Assembly: GCA_029062075.1 (NCBI GenBank)
Contig: JAIDQW010000150.1
Location: 1 to 5,725, forward strand
DNA length: 5,725 bases
Origin: Paramuribaculum sp.
Lineage (GTDB): Bacteria > Bacteroidota > Bacteroidia > Bacteroidales > Muribaculaceae
Reading direction: 5' to 3'
The notes below the pieces were generated by a model, which searched no databases, had not been told where the DNA came from, and worked only from the letters and a program-made list of their open reading frames with translations. The number at the start of each line of letters is the position of its first letter. Within the stretch, counting starts at the first letter, position 1. The translations under genes were made by a program, and so were the position numbers. This document shows, piece by piece, positions 1-5,725 of the stretch.

Positions 1-796
1 TATGAATAGGGGAGAGGTTGAAAGGATAGATAACCGTGGAATCAAATTTGCAGATTTCCTCAAGATGATAATACCGTTTGAAAGAACAAAGGATGGTTTT
101 TATCAGGGCAATACTATCGGTTCATGGGATATTAAGGCAGAATTTCGCCTGAATGGAGGGATTAGATTAGGTGCTTATATGGAGAATCCATGGGAAGACG
201 GTAGCGGAATGGCTAAGCAGAACGGTTTCGACGGATTGTATGGTGTGGAATTGAAAATGCCGGGTGATAAACCGAAGTTAGAAGGTGCTGTTGTGGAATA
301 TCTTGATCTCACCAATCAAAGCGGACCTATACATTTCAATCCCGATGATTATACCGGAACTGCGATGACATCTCAAGCTACGGGGGCTGATGACTATTAT
401 AATAACAAGTATTATAATTCATACGCTAACTATGGCATGACTGAGGGAACACCTATGGTGATGTCTCCCATTTACAACCTTGATGGATATAATAATGTGA
501 TTGGTAATCGCATGCGTGGAGTTCATGCAGCAGCCTGCGGGTGGCTTCTCCGTAATGTAAAGTGGGAAATGAAGTTTGGATGGCGCAAGGCTTATGGCAA
601 TGGCTTCATTGCACTCATTCCTCCTCGACACTCATATTCCGCTCTCGCGTCTGTAAAGTGGATACAGCCAAAGTCAAACAGGCTCAGCATAAAAGGTTCT
701 CTCGGATTGGATAGAGGCAATCTGCCCGGAAATTCTTTCTGTGCTGAAATCTCGGTAGCCTATTCTGGTGTTATTTATACAAAGAGTAAGAAATGA
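1..796 (+). CDS. Capsule assembly Wzi family protein, C-terminal part (5' truncated by window edge)
   Basis: This is the C-terminal part of an outer-membrane beta-barrel of the Wzi family, which in E. coli anchors capsular polysaccharide at the cell surface. The first complete codon is at base 2. The ATG there is probably internal, because Wzi-like proteins are usually about 450-500 residues and only 264 are visible. Counting from that codon, recognisable Bacteroidota Wzi features are FDGLYGVELK (76-85), VEYLDLTNQSGPIH (98-111), a Tyr/Asn-rich segment DDYYNNKYYNSYANYGM (130-146) and SPIYNLDGYNNVIGNR (155-170). The remainder alternates polar and hydrophobic residues and is rich in aromatics, as in barrel strands. 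It ends in a probable last strand (VAYSGVIYT) followed by KSKK. Its TGA overlaps the ATG of the lipoprotein gene by 4 bases, so the two are probably translated together. The family call comes from remembered conserved motifs. Whether it serves a capsule locus cannot be judged, because no other polysaccharide gene is visible. Confidence 0.75.
   Translation, partial: MNRGEVERIDNRGIKFADFLKMIIPFERTKDGFYQGNTIGSWDIKAEFRLNGGIRLGAYMENPWEDGSGMAKQNGFDGLYGVELKMPGDKPKLEGAVVEYLDLTNQSGPIHFNPDDYTGTAMTSQATGADDYYNNKYYNSYANYGMTEGTPMVMSPIYNLDGYNNVIGNRMRGVHAAACGWLLRNVKWEMKFGWRKAYGNGFIALIPPRHSYSALASVKWIQPKSNRLSIKGSLGLDRGNLPGNSFCAEISVAYSGVIYTKSKK
793..796 (+). other. ATGA stop-start overlap between Wzi-like gene and lipoprotein gene
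   Basis: The TGA of the Wzi-like gene (794-796) shares bases with the ATG of the lipoprotein gene (793-795). Overlaps of this form usually go with translational coupling by ribosome re-initiation. No strong Shine-Dalgarno sequence is seen just upstream (GAGTAAGAA is only purine-rich). Coupling would keep the two envelope proteins in step, which is inferred rather than shown. Confidence 0.7.
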
Positions 797-1218
797 AGAT
801 TAGCCTTTACATACTATTCATTCTCGCCGCATTTGTGCTCGCAGGAGCCGGATGCACGCGAAACAACGGTAATATTGGCTCATGGTTCGGTACATGGCAG
901 GTTGTATCAATAACTTCCGGCGAGGGGAAAATTGAGAAATTGCCTTATACCGTAATCGTAAAATTTCAGTCAGATATTATTCAGACAACTGAACAGTTTG
1001 GGAGTCATGAATATAACGATTATTGGGCTAACTGGCGCAGAGCCGGCACTTCACTAATTATTGATGGTGTAAACAAGTCAATAGCTCCGGCTCTTATGTT
1101 GCCCGTAAACTCGGTGGTGGAGCTGGAAATTGTTCAGGCACCCGGCTCTGTAATGGTTTGGAGATATATTGATGACAACGGAAATTCAACCGAGTATAAT
1201 CTCAAACGGCTTTATTGA
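793..1218 (+). CDS. Small lipoprotein, lipocalin-like, function unknown
   Basis: The product is a 141-residue secreted protein. Residues 1-20 form a signal peptide (MKIS, then a hydrophobic stretch), followed by Cys21 in the context LAGAGC. This fits lipoprotein processing, although Gly at -3 is less usual than Leu. The residues after Cys21 (TRNNGN) lack the acidic cluster linked to surface export in Bacteroidota, so a periplasm-facing lipoprotein is more likely. A Gly-Thr-Trp motif (33-35, within WFGTWQVV) near the start of the mature protein, followed by a string of probable beta strands and a C-terminal basic strand (YNLKRLY), resembles the small lipocalin-like lipoproteins common in Bacteroidales. 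This is a fold guess and no ligand can be named. The gene overlaps the Wzi-like gene by 4 bases (ATGA) and ends one base before rpoN. Its position suggests a role with the outer-membrane protein or simply shared transcription. Confidence 0.7.
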   Translation: MKISLYILFILAAFVLAGAGCTRNNGNIGSWFGTWQVVSITSGEGKIEKLPYTVIVKFQSDIIQTTEQFGSHEYNDYWANWRRAGTSLIIDGVNKSIAPALMLPVNSVVELEIVQAPGSVMVWRYIDDNGNSTEYNLKRLY

Positions 1219-1219
1219 A

Positions 1220-2656
1220 ATGAAAGAATCTCTGCAGTTAAATCAAAAGCAAAAATTGCATCAGGTGCTTTCACCGCTCCAGGTGCAGTTTGTAAGGGTC
1301 CTTGAGATGAACGGTCCTGAGATAGAAGATGCTGTAGAGCGTGAACTTGAGGAGAATCCGGCACTCGAAGTTGATACCGATGCATCACTATCTGATTCAG
1401 AAGACGATGTATTCAATGAAACAGCTGAAGATATTCAACTTGCCGATTACCGTAGCGAAGACGATATACCATCCTATCGCTTCGAGGCAAGCAATCACAG
1501 TGCATCTGATAAGGTTTATGAGCCGGTGGCAGTGCAGGGCGGAGGCTCACTTATGGAGCAACTCAACAGCCAGCTTGCACAGATGGACCTGACTGATAAG
1601 CAGTTGAGAATAGCTCATATTATTACCGGTAATCTTGACGATAACGGTTATATGACACGCGCCATTAATGCAATAGCTGATGATGCGGCAATACATGATG
1701 GTATCAATACCACTCCGCAGGAGGTCAAGGAGGTGTGGGAGATTGTCAGGACGCTCGAACCGGCAGGAGTCGGTGCGGTTGATTTGAGGGACTGTCTGCT
1801 CTTGCAGCTCAAGGCAAGACCGCAGACAGAAGATGTGAAAATAGCAAGGGAAATTGTGGATCATAATTTTGATTTGCTCAGTCGCATGGATTTCAGTAAG
1901 TTGCGGAAAACTCTTAAGATAGATGAGGAGAAACTCCGGGATGCAATGGGAGTTATACGTTCACTTGATCCAAAGCCCGGAGGGTCTTCTGTATCCGGAG
2001 AATCAGGTGAAGAAAAAATGAGACATATCACGCCTGATTTCATAGTGGAGAACGACGGGGGAGATCTCAATCTTATCATCCCGAACAGGATTCCTGCTCT
2101 TCAGGTTGAGAAAAGTTTTGCCGATGCCGATGTCGAGATTTCTGAAGCCACACCTGACCGGCAGGCTGAAGCTAAAGCATTTATTCGGAGCAGACGTGAT
2201 GATGCGGCAAGTTTCATAAAGGCTCTCGGTATGAGAACCGAAACTCTGACAAGGGTTATGTCTGCAATAATGAAAATTCAGCGGCAGTTTTTTCTAACCG
2301 ATGATGTACACACACTTAAACCTATGATACTTAAAGATATTTCAGAGCTCACAGGTTATGATATATCGGTTGTCAGCCGAGCTACCTCCGGAAAATATGT
2401 CGCTACACGTCAGGGAATTTATCCACTGAAGTTTTTCTTCAGCGAGCGGCCTAAAGAAAATTCGGATACCTCCTCACATGAAGTTATGGCGGCTTTGAAA
2501 TCGCTGATTGATAATGAGAGCAAAACAAGTCCGTTAAGCGATGAGGCAATAGCCGAGTCATTGAAATCGCAGGGCTATGAAATAGCGAGGAGAACCGTAG
2601 CGAAATATCGCGAAAAGGCGGGAATACCTGTTGCAAGATTAAGACGAAATGTATAA
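1220..2656 (+). CDS. rpoN: RNA polymerase sigma-54 factor RpoN
   Basis: This is the alternative sigma factor sigma-54, which directs RNA polymerase to -24/-12 promoters and needs AAA+ enhancer-binding activators to open DNA. The 478-residue product has the full family layout. Region I is at residues 5-50, Gln- and Leu-rich, with LSPLQVQFVRVLEMNGPEIE and ending in ELEENPALE. A short acidic region II follows at about 52-84 (DSEDDVF, SEDDIP), then the core-binding domain with LDDNGYM and LEPAGVGAVDLRDCL. The helix-turn-helix is near 371-394 (LKDISELTGYDISVVSRATSGKY). A textbook RpoN box, ARRTVAKYRE, lies at 456-465, 13 residues before the end. Nothing essential appears to be missing. I chose the ATG at 1220 because region I begins at once and the lipoprotein gene ends at 1218. 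ATGs at 1169 and 1172 would add 16-17 unrelated residues and overlap that gene by about 50 bases. No clear Shine-Dalgarno is present. Confidence 0.96.
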   Translation: MKESLQLNQKQKLHQVLSPLQVQFVRVLEMNGPEIEDAVERELEENPALEVDTDASLSDSEDDVFNETAEDIQLADYRSEDDIPSYRFEASNHSASDKVYEPVAVQGGGSLMEQLNSQLAQMDLTDKQLRIAHIITGNLDDNGYMTRAINAIADDAAIHDGINTTPQEVKEVWEIVRTLEPAGVGAVDLRDCLLLQLKARPQTEDVKIAREIVDHNFDLLSRMDFSKLRKTLKIDEEKLRDAMGVIRSLDPKPGGSSVSGESGEEKMRHITPDFIVENDGGDLNLIIPNRIPALQVEKSFADADVEISEATPDRQAEAKAFIRSRRDDAASFIKALGMRTETLTRVMSAIMKIQRQFFLTDDVHTLKPMILKDISELTGYDISVVSRATSGKYVATRQGIYPLKFFFSERPKENSDTSSHEVMAALKSLIDNESKTSPLSDEAIAESLKSQGYEIARRTVAKYREKAGIPVARLRRNV

Positions 2657-2669
2657 TAAAAGCATAATT

Positions 2670-3281
2670 ATGAAACAAATAAGCAGTATATTATCCACGA
2701 TATTTTCTCCACTGTTTGTACCCTCCTATGGAGTGGCAATAGCTTTTTGGTGTACGATGCTATCCATAACACCGCTCGGGGTCAGATGGCGACTTCTTCT
2801 GGCTGTTTTCGGAATAACATGTCTGATTCCTGCCCTGTTGATATATGGTTTATACCGAGCGGGCTTGATAAAGGATCCCGGACTGAATAACCGTACTGAG
2901 AGGACGGTGCCCTATATCCTAACAGCGTTGAGTTATGCCGCGTCAGCTTGGATTCTGGCTAACGCCAAGGCTCCCGCGTGGCTATGGCTTTTCATGCTCG
3001 GTGGTCTTGTAGCGGTAGTTGTGAATGCTGTGGTAAACCGCTGGTGGAAGATTAGCGCTCATCTCGCCGCAATGGGTGGACTTGTCGCACTTGCTTTCCG
3101 CATTGTTTTGAGCCATACTGTTATGCCGGGATTCCCTTTTATGTGGATAGTTATTGCAACTGTTTTGGCTGCCGGTGCCGTAGGGACGGCACGTGTGTAT
3201 CTGGACCGGCATACTCTTGGGCAGGTTGGAGCAGGATTCCTTAATGGTTTTGTGTGTGTATTTATAGTGACAGCATTTTAA
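2670..3281 (+). CDS. Polytopic membrane protein, PAP2 phosphatase-like
   Basis: This 203-residue integral membrane protein has six or seven hydrophobic segments. It resembles the short PAP2-superfamily proteins of Bacteroidota. The superfamily removes phosphate from lipids such as phosphatidic acid or undecaprenyl diphosphate through a conserved His. Degenerate forms of the three PAP2 motifs can be seen: NRTERTVPYI (74-83) in place of KX6RP, WKISAH (126-131) in place of PSGH, and ARVYLDRHTLGQ (174-185) in place of SRX5HX3D. Both His residues (131 and 181) and Arg175 are kept, but the Asp that normally pairs with the second His is Gln185. I recall relatives with Gln here as well, so this may be a family trait. 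Activity is therefore uncertain. The start at 2670 gives MKQISSIL, like relatives, after an A/T-rich stretch. An in-frame ATG at 2649 would add seven residues and overlap rpoN by 8 bases. The gene sits between rpoN and purE, with gaps of 13 and 12 bases. Confidence 0.65.
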   Translation: MKQISSILSTIFSPLFVPSYGVAIAFWCTMLSITPLGVRWRLLLAVFGITCLIPALLIYGLYRAGLIKDPGLNNRTERTVPYILTALSYAASAWILANAKAPAWLWLFMLGGLVAVVVNAVVNRWWKISAHLAAMGGLVALAFRIVLSHTVMPGFPFMWIVIATVLAAGAVGTARVYLDRHTLGQVGAGFLNGFVCVFIVTAF

Positions 3282-3293
3282 TATATAGTTGAT

Positions 3294-3800
3294 ATGAAAC
3301 CACTTGTAAGTATAATCATGGGCAGTACATCTGATCTGCCTGTTCTTAGCAAAGCGGCTGATTTTCTTGAAAAAATGGAGGTGCCGTTTGAAATGAACGC
3401 TCTTTCGGCACACCGTACGCCCCACGAGGTTGAGGAGTTTGCAACAGGTGCTCAGGCACGTGGACTGAAAGTTATAATTGCAGCAGCTGGAATGGCTGCC
3501 GCTCTGCCTGGAGTTATCGCGGCTATGACTCCGCTGCCGGTAATCGGAATTCCTATTAACTCAACTCTTTCAGGCACAGATGCTTTGCTGAGTATAGTTC
3601 AGATGCCTCCGGGTATTTCAGTGGCTACTGTGGGCATTAATGCAGCTATGAATGCTGCTGTTATGGCAGTTCAGATTCTGAGTCTGAGCGATGAAGCTCT
3701 TGCCAAGCGATTCGATGCTTATAGAGAGAGCTTAAAAGAGAAAATAGTGAAAGCCAACAAGGATCTTACTGAAATTAAATACAATTTCAAGACAAACTGA
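3294..3800 (+). CDS. purE: PurE, N5-carboxyaminoimidazole ribonucleotide mutase
   Basis: PurE moves the carboxyl group of N5-CAIR to carbon 4 to give CAIR in cytosolic purine synthesis. Class I PurE works with PurK, which is not in this window. The 168-residue product has normal length and strong family motifs: MGSTSDLPV (9-17, phosphate and substrate binding), SAHRTP (38-43) with the catalytic His40, the loop AAGMAAALPG (64-73), LPVIGIP (81-87) and LLSIVQMPPGISVATVG (98-114). The C-terminal tail is Lys-rich (KEKIVKANKDL), typical of Bacteroidales PurE. One residue is odd: position 70 is Ala (GCT, bases 3501-3503), whereas class I enzymes usually have His in this loop (AHLPG; His75 of E. coli by my recollection). 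The rest of the frame is clean, so this is not a decayed gene. It starts 12 bases after the membrane protein gene, with no clear Shine-Dalgarno. Confidence 0.95.
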   Translation: MKPLVSIIMGSTSDLPVLSKAADFLEKMEVPFEMNALSAHRTPHEVEEFATGAQARGLKVIIAAAGMAAALPGVIAAMTPLPVIGIPINSTLSGTDALLSIVQMPPGISVATVGINAAMNAAVMAVQILSLSDEALAKRFDAYRESLKEKIVKANKDLTEIKYNFKTN

Positions 3801-3810
3801 AAATCTGACT

Positions 3811-3820
3811 TTTCCGGAAA
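3811..3820 (+). repeat. 10-base perfect palindrome at the ispG start
   Basis: TTTCCGGAAA reads the same on both strands and fills the second half of the 19-base gap between purE and ispG, ending on the A of the ispG ATG. It has no loop, so it is more like a DNA half-site pair than an RNA hairpin. The GGA in it lies only one base from the ATG, too close for a normal Shine-Dalgarno. A role is not shown. A palindrome of this size is expected several times by chance in a window this long. Confidence 0.3.
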
Positions 3821-5502
3821 TGGGAGCATTTGAATATAAGCGACGACCCACAAGTGAAGTAAGGGTAGGCAATACTGTTATCGGTGGAGATAATCCGGTG
3901 CGTGTTCAGTCCATGACCAATACTTCGACTATGGATACTGAGGGCAGCACTGAACAATGTGCCAGAATCCATTCAGCAGGGGCTGACATAGTGCGACTGA
4001 CAGCTCAGGGTGTGCGTGAGGCTGAGAATATCGGAAGAATCCGTGCTGAACTCAGGACAAAAGGGATTGATATACCTCTGGTGGCTGATATCCACTTTAA
4101 TCCCAAAGCTGCCTTTGAAGCCGCCAGGCAAGTAGAAAAAGTGCGCATAAATCCCGGAAATTTTGTGGATCCGGGACGAACATTCAAGAAGATCTCTTAC
4201 ACTGATGAGGAGTATGCTGAAGAAATCCGTAAAATTGATGAAGCTTTGACTCCTTTCCTTGAATTGTGTAGAGAAAATGGTACTGCTATAAGGATAGGTG
4301 TAAATCACGGTTCTCTGAGTGATAGAATAATGAGCCGTTATGGAGATACTCCGGCTGGAATGGTTGAGAGTGCTATGGAGTTTCTACGAGTTTGTGTAAA
4401 AAGGAATTTCAAAGATGTGGTAATCTCTATCAAGGCTTCCAATGTACGGATAATGGTTGAAACTGTCAGGCGACTGGTGAAGGCGATGAATGCAGAAAAT
4501 ATGCATTTCCCTCTTCATTTGGGAGTTACCGAAGCGGGTGACGGTGAAGACGGTAGAGTTAAGTCTGCAGTAGGGATAGGGACTCTGCTTGCAGAGGGTA
4601 TTGGAGACACTATCCGTGTGTCACTCAGCGAACCTCCTGAAAATGAGTTGCCCGTAGCAAAATTTCTTGCTGAATATATCTCGTCATGGAGTAAAGCACC
4701 TGCTGTAGAAGGTGACTATTACGAGGGTTATGATGCGATAAATCCTCAAAAGCGTCATTCAGTAACTATTGATGGTATCGGTGGTGGAGAGGTACCGGTG
4801 GTTATCGGTAACGATAGCAATGCCGAGTATAATTCCGATAGTATTCCTGATAGATTCGCTGATACCTGGACCGGATTTGTGGAACTCAATGCTCCTTGCA
4901 CTGATATACTTCTTAAGTCTATTCCTGAAAATAAAGTAGTCGTGCTGTCATCATCCCATCAAAATTATCAGGCAGCGGTAAGTGCGACAATTCATAGAAT
5001 GACTCAGCTGGGTCTTGATAATCCGGTGGTATTGAAGGTTGCTTACCATGACACGCCTGCAGATAAGGTTATGCTGAAAGCTGCGGTGGATCTGGGAGTG
5101 CCGGTAATGAATGGTCTTGCTGATGGGTTGTGGATTGAATCTGACTCTATGACGCCTTCTCAATTAAGTCACCTCGCTTTTGGAATTTTGCAGAGTTCCA
5201 GACTTAGAATTACCCGAACTGAATATATCGCTTGTCCGGGTTGCGGACGTACTCTCTTTAATCTTGAAAGTACCTTACGCAGAGTTAAGGAAGCAACCGC
5301 TTCTCTCAAAGGGCTGAAAATAGGTGTGATGGGATGTATAGTAAATGGACCGGGCGAAATGGCTGATGCCGATTATGGTTATGTAGGTGCAGGTGTTGGC
5401 AAAGTCAGTCTTTACAAAGGTAAGGAATGTATTGAAAAAAATATTCCTGAGGAAGATGCTGTTCAGAAACTTATTGATTTTATCGAGACGGATAGAAAAT
5501 GA
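3820..5502 (+). CDS. ispG: IspG (GcpE), 4-hydroxy-3-methylbut-2-enyl diphosphate synthase, long form with inserted domain
   Basis: IspG converts MEcPP to HMBPP, the step before the last in the MEP isoprenoid pathway, using a [4Fe-4S] cluster and a flavodoxin or ferredoxin as electron donor. The 560-residue protein has a TIM-barrel half (about 10-290) with VQSMTNT (29-35), LVADIHFNP (87-95), KVRINPGN (107-114), [10 protein letters not shown] (158-167), SIKASN (203-208), LHLGVTEAG (232-240) and [10 protein letters not shown] (260-269). An inserted middle domain follows (about 290-455), and then the cluster domain with ACPGCGR (471-477) and GCIVNGPGE (505-513). The likely cluster ligands are Cys472, Cys475, Cys506 and Glu513. 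The insert marks the long form found in Bacteroidota, Chlamydia and plants; the E. coli enzyme is about 370 residues and lacks it. At 560 residues this one seems somewhat shorter than the roughly 600 I recall for Bacteroides. The start [14 protein letters not shown] matches the family N-terminus. The stop overlaps the start of ribD by 4 bases. Confidence 0.96.
   Translation: MGAFEYKRRPTSEVRVGNTVIGGDNPVRVQSMTNTSTMDTEGSTEQCARIHSAGADIVRLTAQGVREAENIGRIRAELRTKGIDIPLVADIHFNPKAAFEAARQVEKVRINPGNFVDPGRTFKKISYTDEEYAEEIRKIDEALTPFLELCRENGTAIRIGVNHGSLSDRIMSRYGDTPAGMVESAMEFLRVCVKRNFKDVVISIKASNVRIMVETVRRLVKAMNAENMHFPLHLGVTEAGDGEDGRVKSAVGIGTLLAEGIGDTIRVSLSEPPENELPVAKFLAEYISSWSKAPAVEGDYYEGYDAINPQKRHSVTIDGIGGGEVPVVIGNDSNAEYNSDSIPDRFADTWTGFVELNAPCTDILLKSIPENKVVVLSSSHQNYQAAVSATIHRMTQLGLDNPVVLKVAYHDTPADKVMLKAAVDLGVPVMNGLADGLWIESDSMTPSQLSHLAFGILQSSRLRITRTEYIACPGCGRTLFNLESTLRRVKEATASLKGLKIGVMGCIVNGPGEMADADYGYVGAGVGKVSLYKGKECIEKNIPEEDAVQKLIDFIETDRK
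5499..5502 (+). other. ATGA stop-start overlap between ispG and ribD
   Basis: The ribD ATG (5499-5501) overlaps the ispG TGA (5500-5502), a layout typical of translationally coupled genes. It supports the upstream one of two possible ribD starts and suggests one mRNA for isoprenoid and riboflavin enzymes. Confidence 0.65.
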
Positions 5503-5725
5503 GGGTGGACCCGATATATATGAAACGTGCGATTGAAATTGCACGGAAAGGCTTAGGAAACGTCTGCCCTAATCCGATGGTAGGGGCCGTTATTGTGTAT
5601 AATGACTGCATTATCGGTGAAGGATACCACCGCAAATACGGCGGTCCTCATGCAGAAGTAAATGCCATTGCGTCTGTTAGTGAGGCGGATAGAAGGTATC
5701 TGGCTGACAGTACTATGTACGTGAC
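5499..5725 (+). CDS. ribD: RibD, riboflavin biosynthesis deaminase/reductase, N-terminal part (3' truncated by window edge)
   Basis: RibD is the two-domain enzyme that first deaminates the pyrimidine made from GTP by RibA and then reduces its ribosyl side chain, in the cytosol. Only 75 codons plus two bases are visible, all from the N-terminal zinc deaminase domain. They show [12 protein letters not shown] (7-18), the [10 protein letters not shown] motif (24-33), [12 protein letters not shown] (38-49) and the HAE motif (51-53), where His51 should bind zinc and Glu53 act as the proton shuttle. The last residues, STMYV, lead into the expected TLEPC zinc-ligand segment just outside the window. 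The start at 5499 gives [11 protein letters not shown], matching the usual family opening with an acidic residue before YM. An in-frame ATG at 5520 would cut into that opening. The frame stays open to the window end. The reductase domain cannot be seen here, so a stand-alone deaminase is not excluded. Confidence 0.93.
   Translation, partial: MRVDPIYMKRAIEIARKGLGNVCPNPMVGAVIVYNDCIIGEGYHRKYGGPHAEVNAIASVSEADRRYLADSTMYV

Noticed and set aside
419..631. 70-codon minus-strand frame inside the Wzi-like gene
   Set aside because: It is a shadow frame without any known domain or signal; the + strand frame has clear Wzi motifs.
1341..1592. 83-codon + strand frame overlapping rpoN in another frame
   Set aside because: It lies wholly within the conserved sigma-54 coding sequence, and its product has no recognisable features.
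1864..1871. TAATTTTG, matching the Bacteroidota -7 promoter consensus TAnnTTTG
   Set aside because: It sits in the middle of rpoN, no TTG lies at the right distance upstream, and no gene start follows closely.
3175..3192. Perfect 7-base inverted repeat (GTGCCGT / ACGGCAC) with a 4-base loop, about 100 bases before purE
   Set aside because: It lies inside the PAP2-like coding sequence, is not followed by a T run and so is not an intrinsic terminator, and one or two such stems are expected by chance in a window of this length.
2982..3425. 147-codon open frame on the minus strand across the membrane protein and purE genes
   Set aside because: It is antisense to two well-supported genes, its His/Cys/Lys-rich composition looks like translated noise, and no recognisable domain is present.
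3973..4308. 111-codon open frame on the minus strand inside ispG
   Set aside because: It is a shadow of the ispG coding sequence with no motif and no sensible start context.

Overview
The window looks like a piece of a Bacteroidota chromosome, most likely order Bacteroidales (perhaps the Muribaculaceae or a relative). The evidence is a Bacteroidota-style Wzi capsule protein, a long-form IspG with an inserted middle domain, a PurE of the Bacteroides type, moderate GC, and starts without clear Shine-Dalgarno sequences, often preceded by A/T-rich stretches. The assignment rests on remembered family features, not a database search.

All seven genes lie on the + strand and are packed almost without gaps. 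In order they are: the C-terminal part of a Wzi-like outer-membrane beta-barrel (1-796, cut by the window edge); a small lipoprotein with a lipocalin-like look (793-1218, 4-base overlap); rpoN, sigma-54 (1220-2656, one base after the lipoprotein stop); a polytopic membrane protein related to PAP2 phosphatases (2670-3281); purE (3294-3800); ispG (3820-5502); and the first 75 codons of ribD (5499 to the window end, 4-base overlap). The longest gap between genes is 19 bases. I see no terminator, RNA gene, mobile element, CRISPR array or stretch of non-coding DNA longer than 300 bases. A single long transcript is the simplest reading.

Functionally this is core metabolism plus envelope genes. PurE acts in purine synthesis, IspG makes the isoprenoid precursor HMBPP by the MEP pathway, and RibD acts in riboflavin synthesis from GTP. 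Wzi, the lipoprotein and the PAP2-like protein belong to the envelope. There is a possible thread from IspG (isoprenoid precursors), through a PAP2-like lipid phosphatase (recycling of polyprenyl carriers), to capsule display, but that is inference from neighbourhood only. RpoN is the one global regulator in the set.

I do not find a hidden novel system. The points most worth a second look are a His-to-Ala change in the otherwise invariant active-site loop of PurE (codon 70), the degenerate third motif of the PAP2-like protein, the uncharacterised lipoprotein coupled to the Wzi gene, and the rather short IspG insert.
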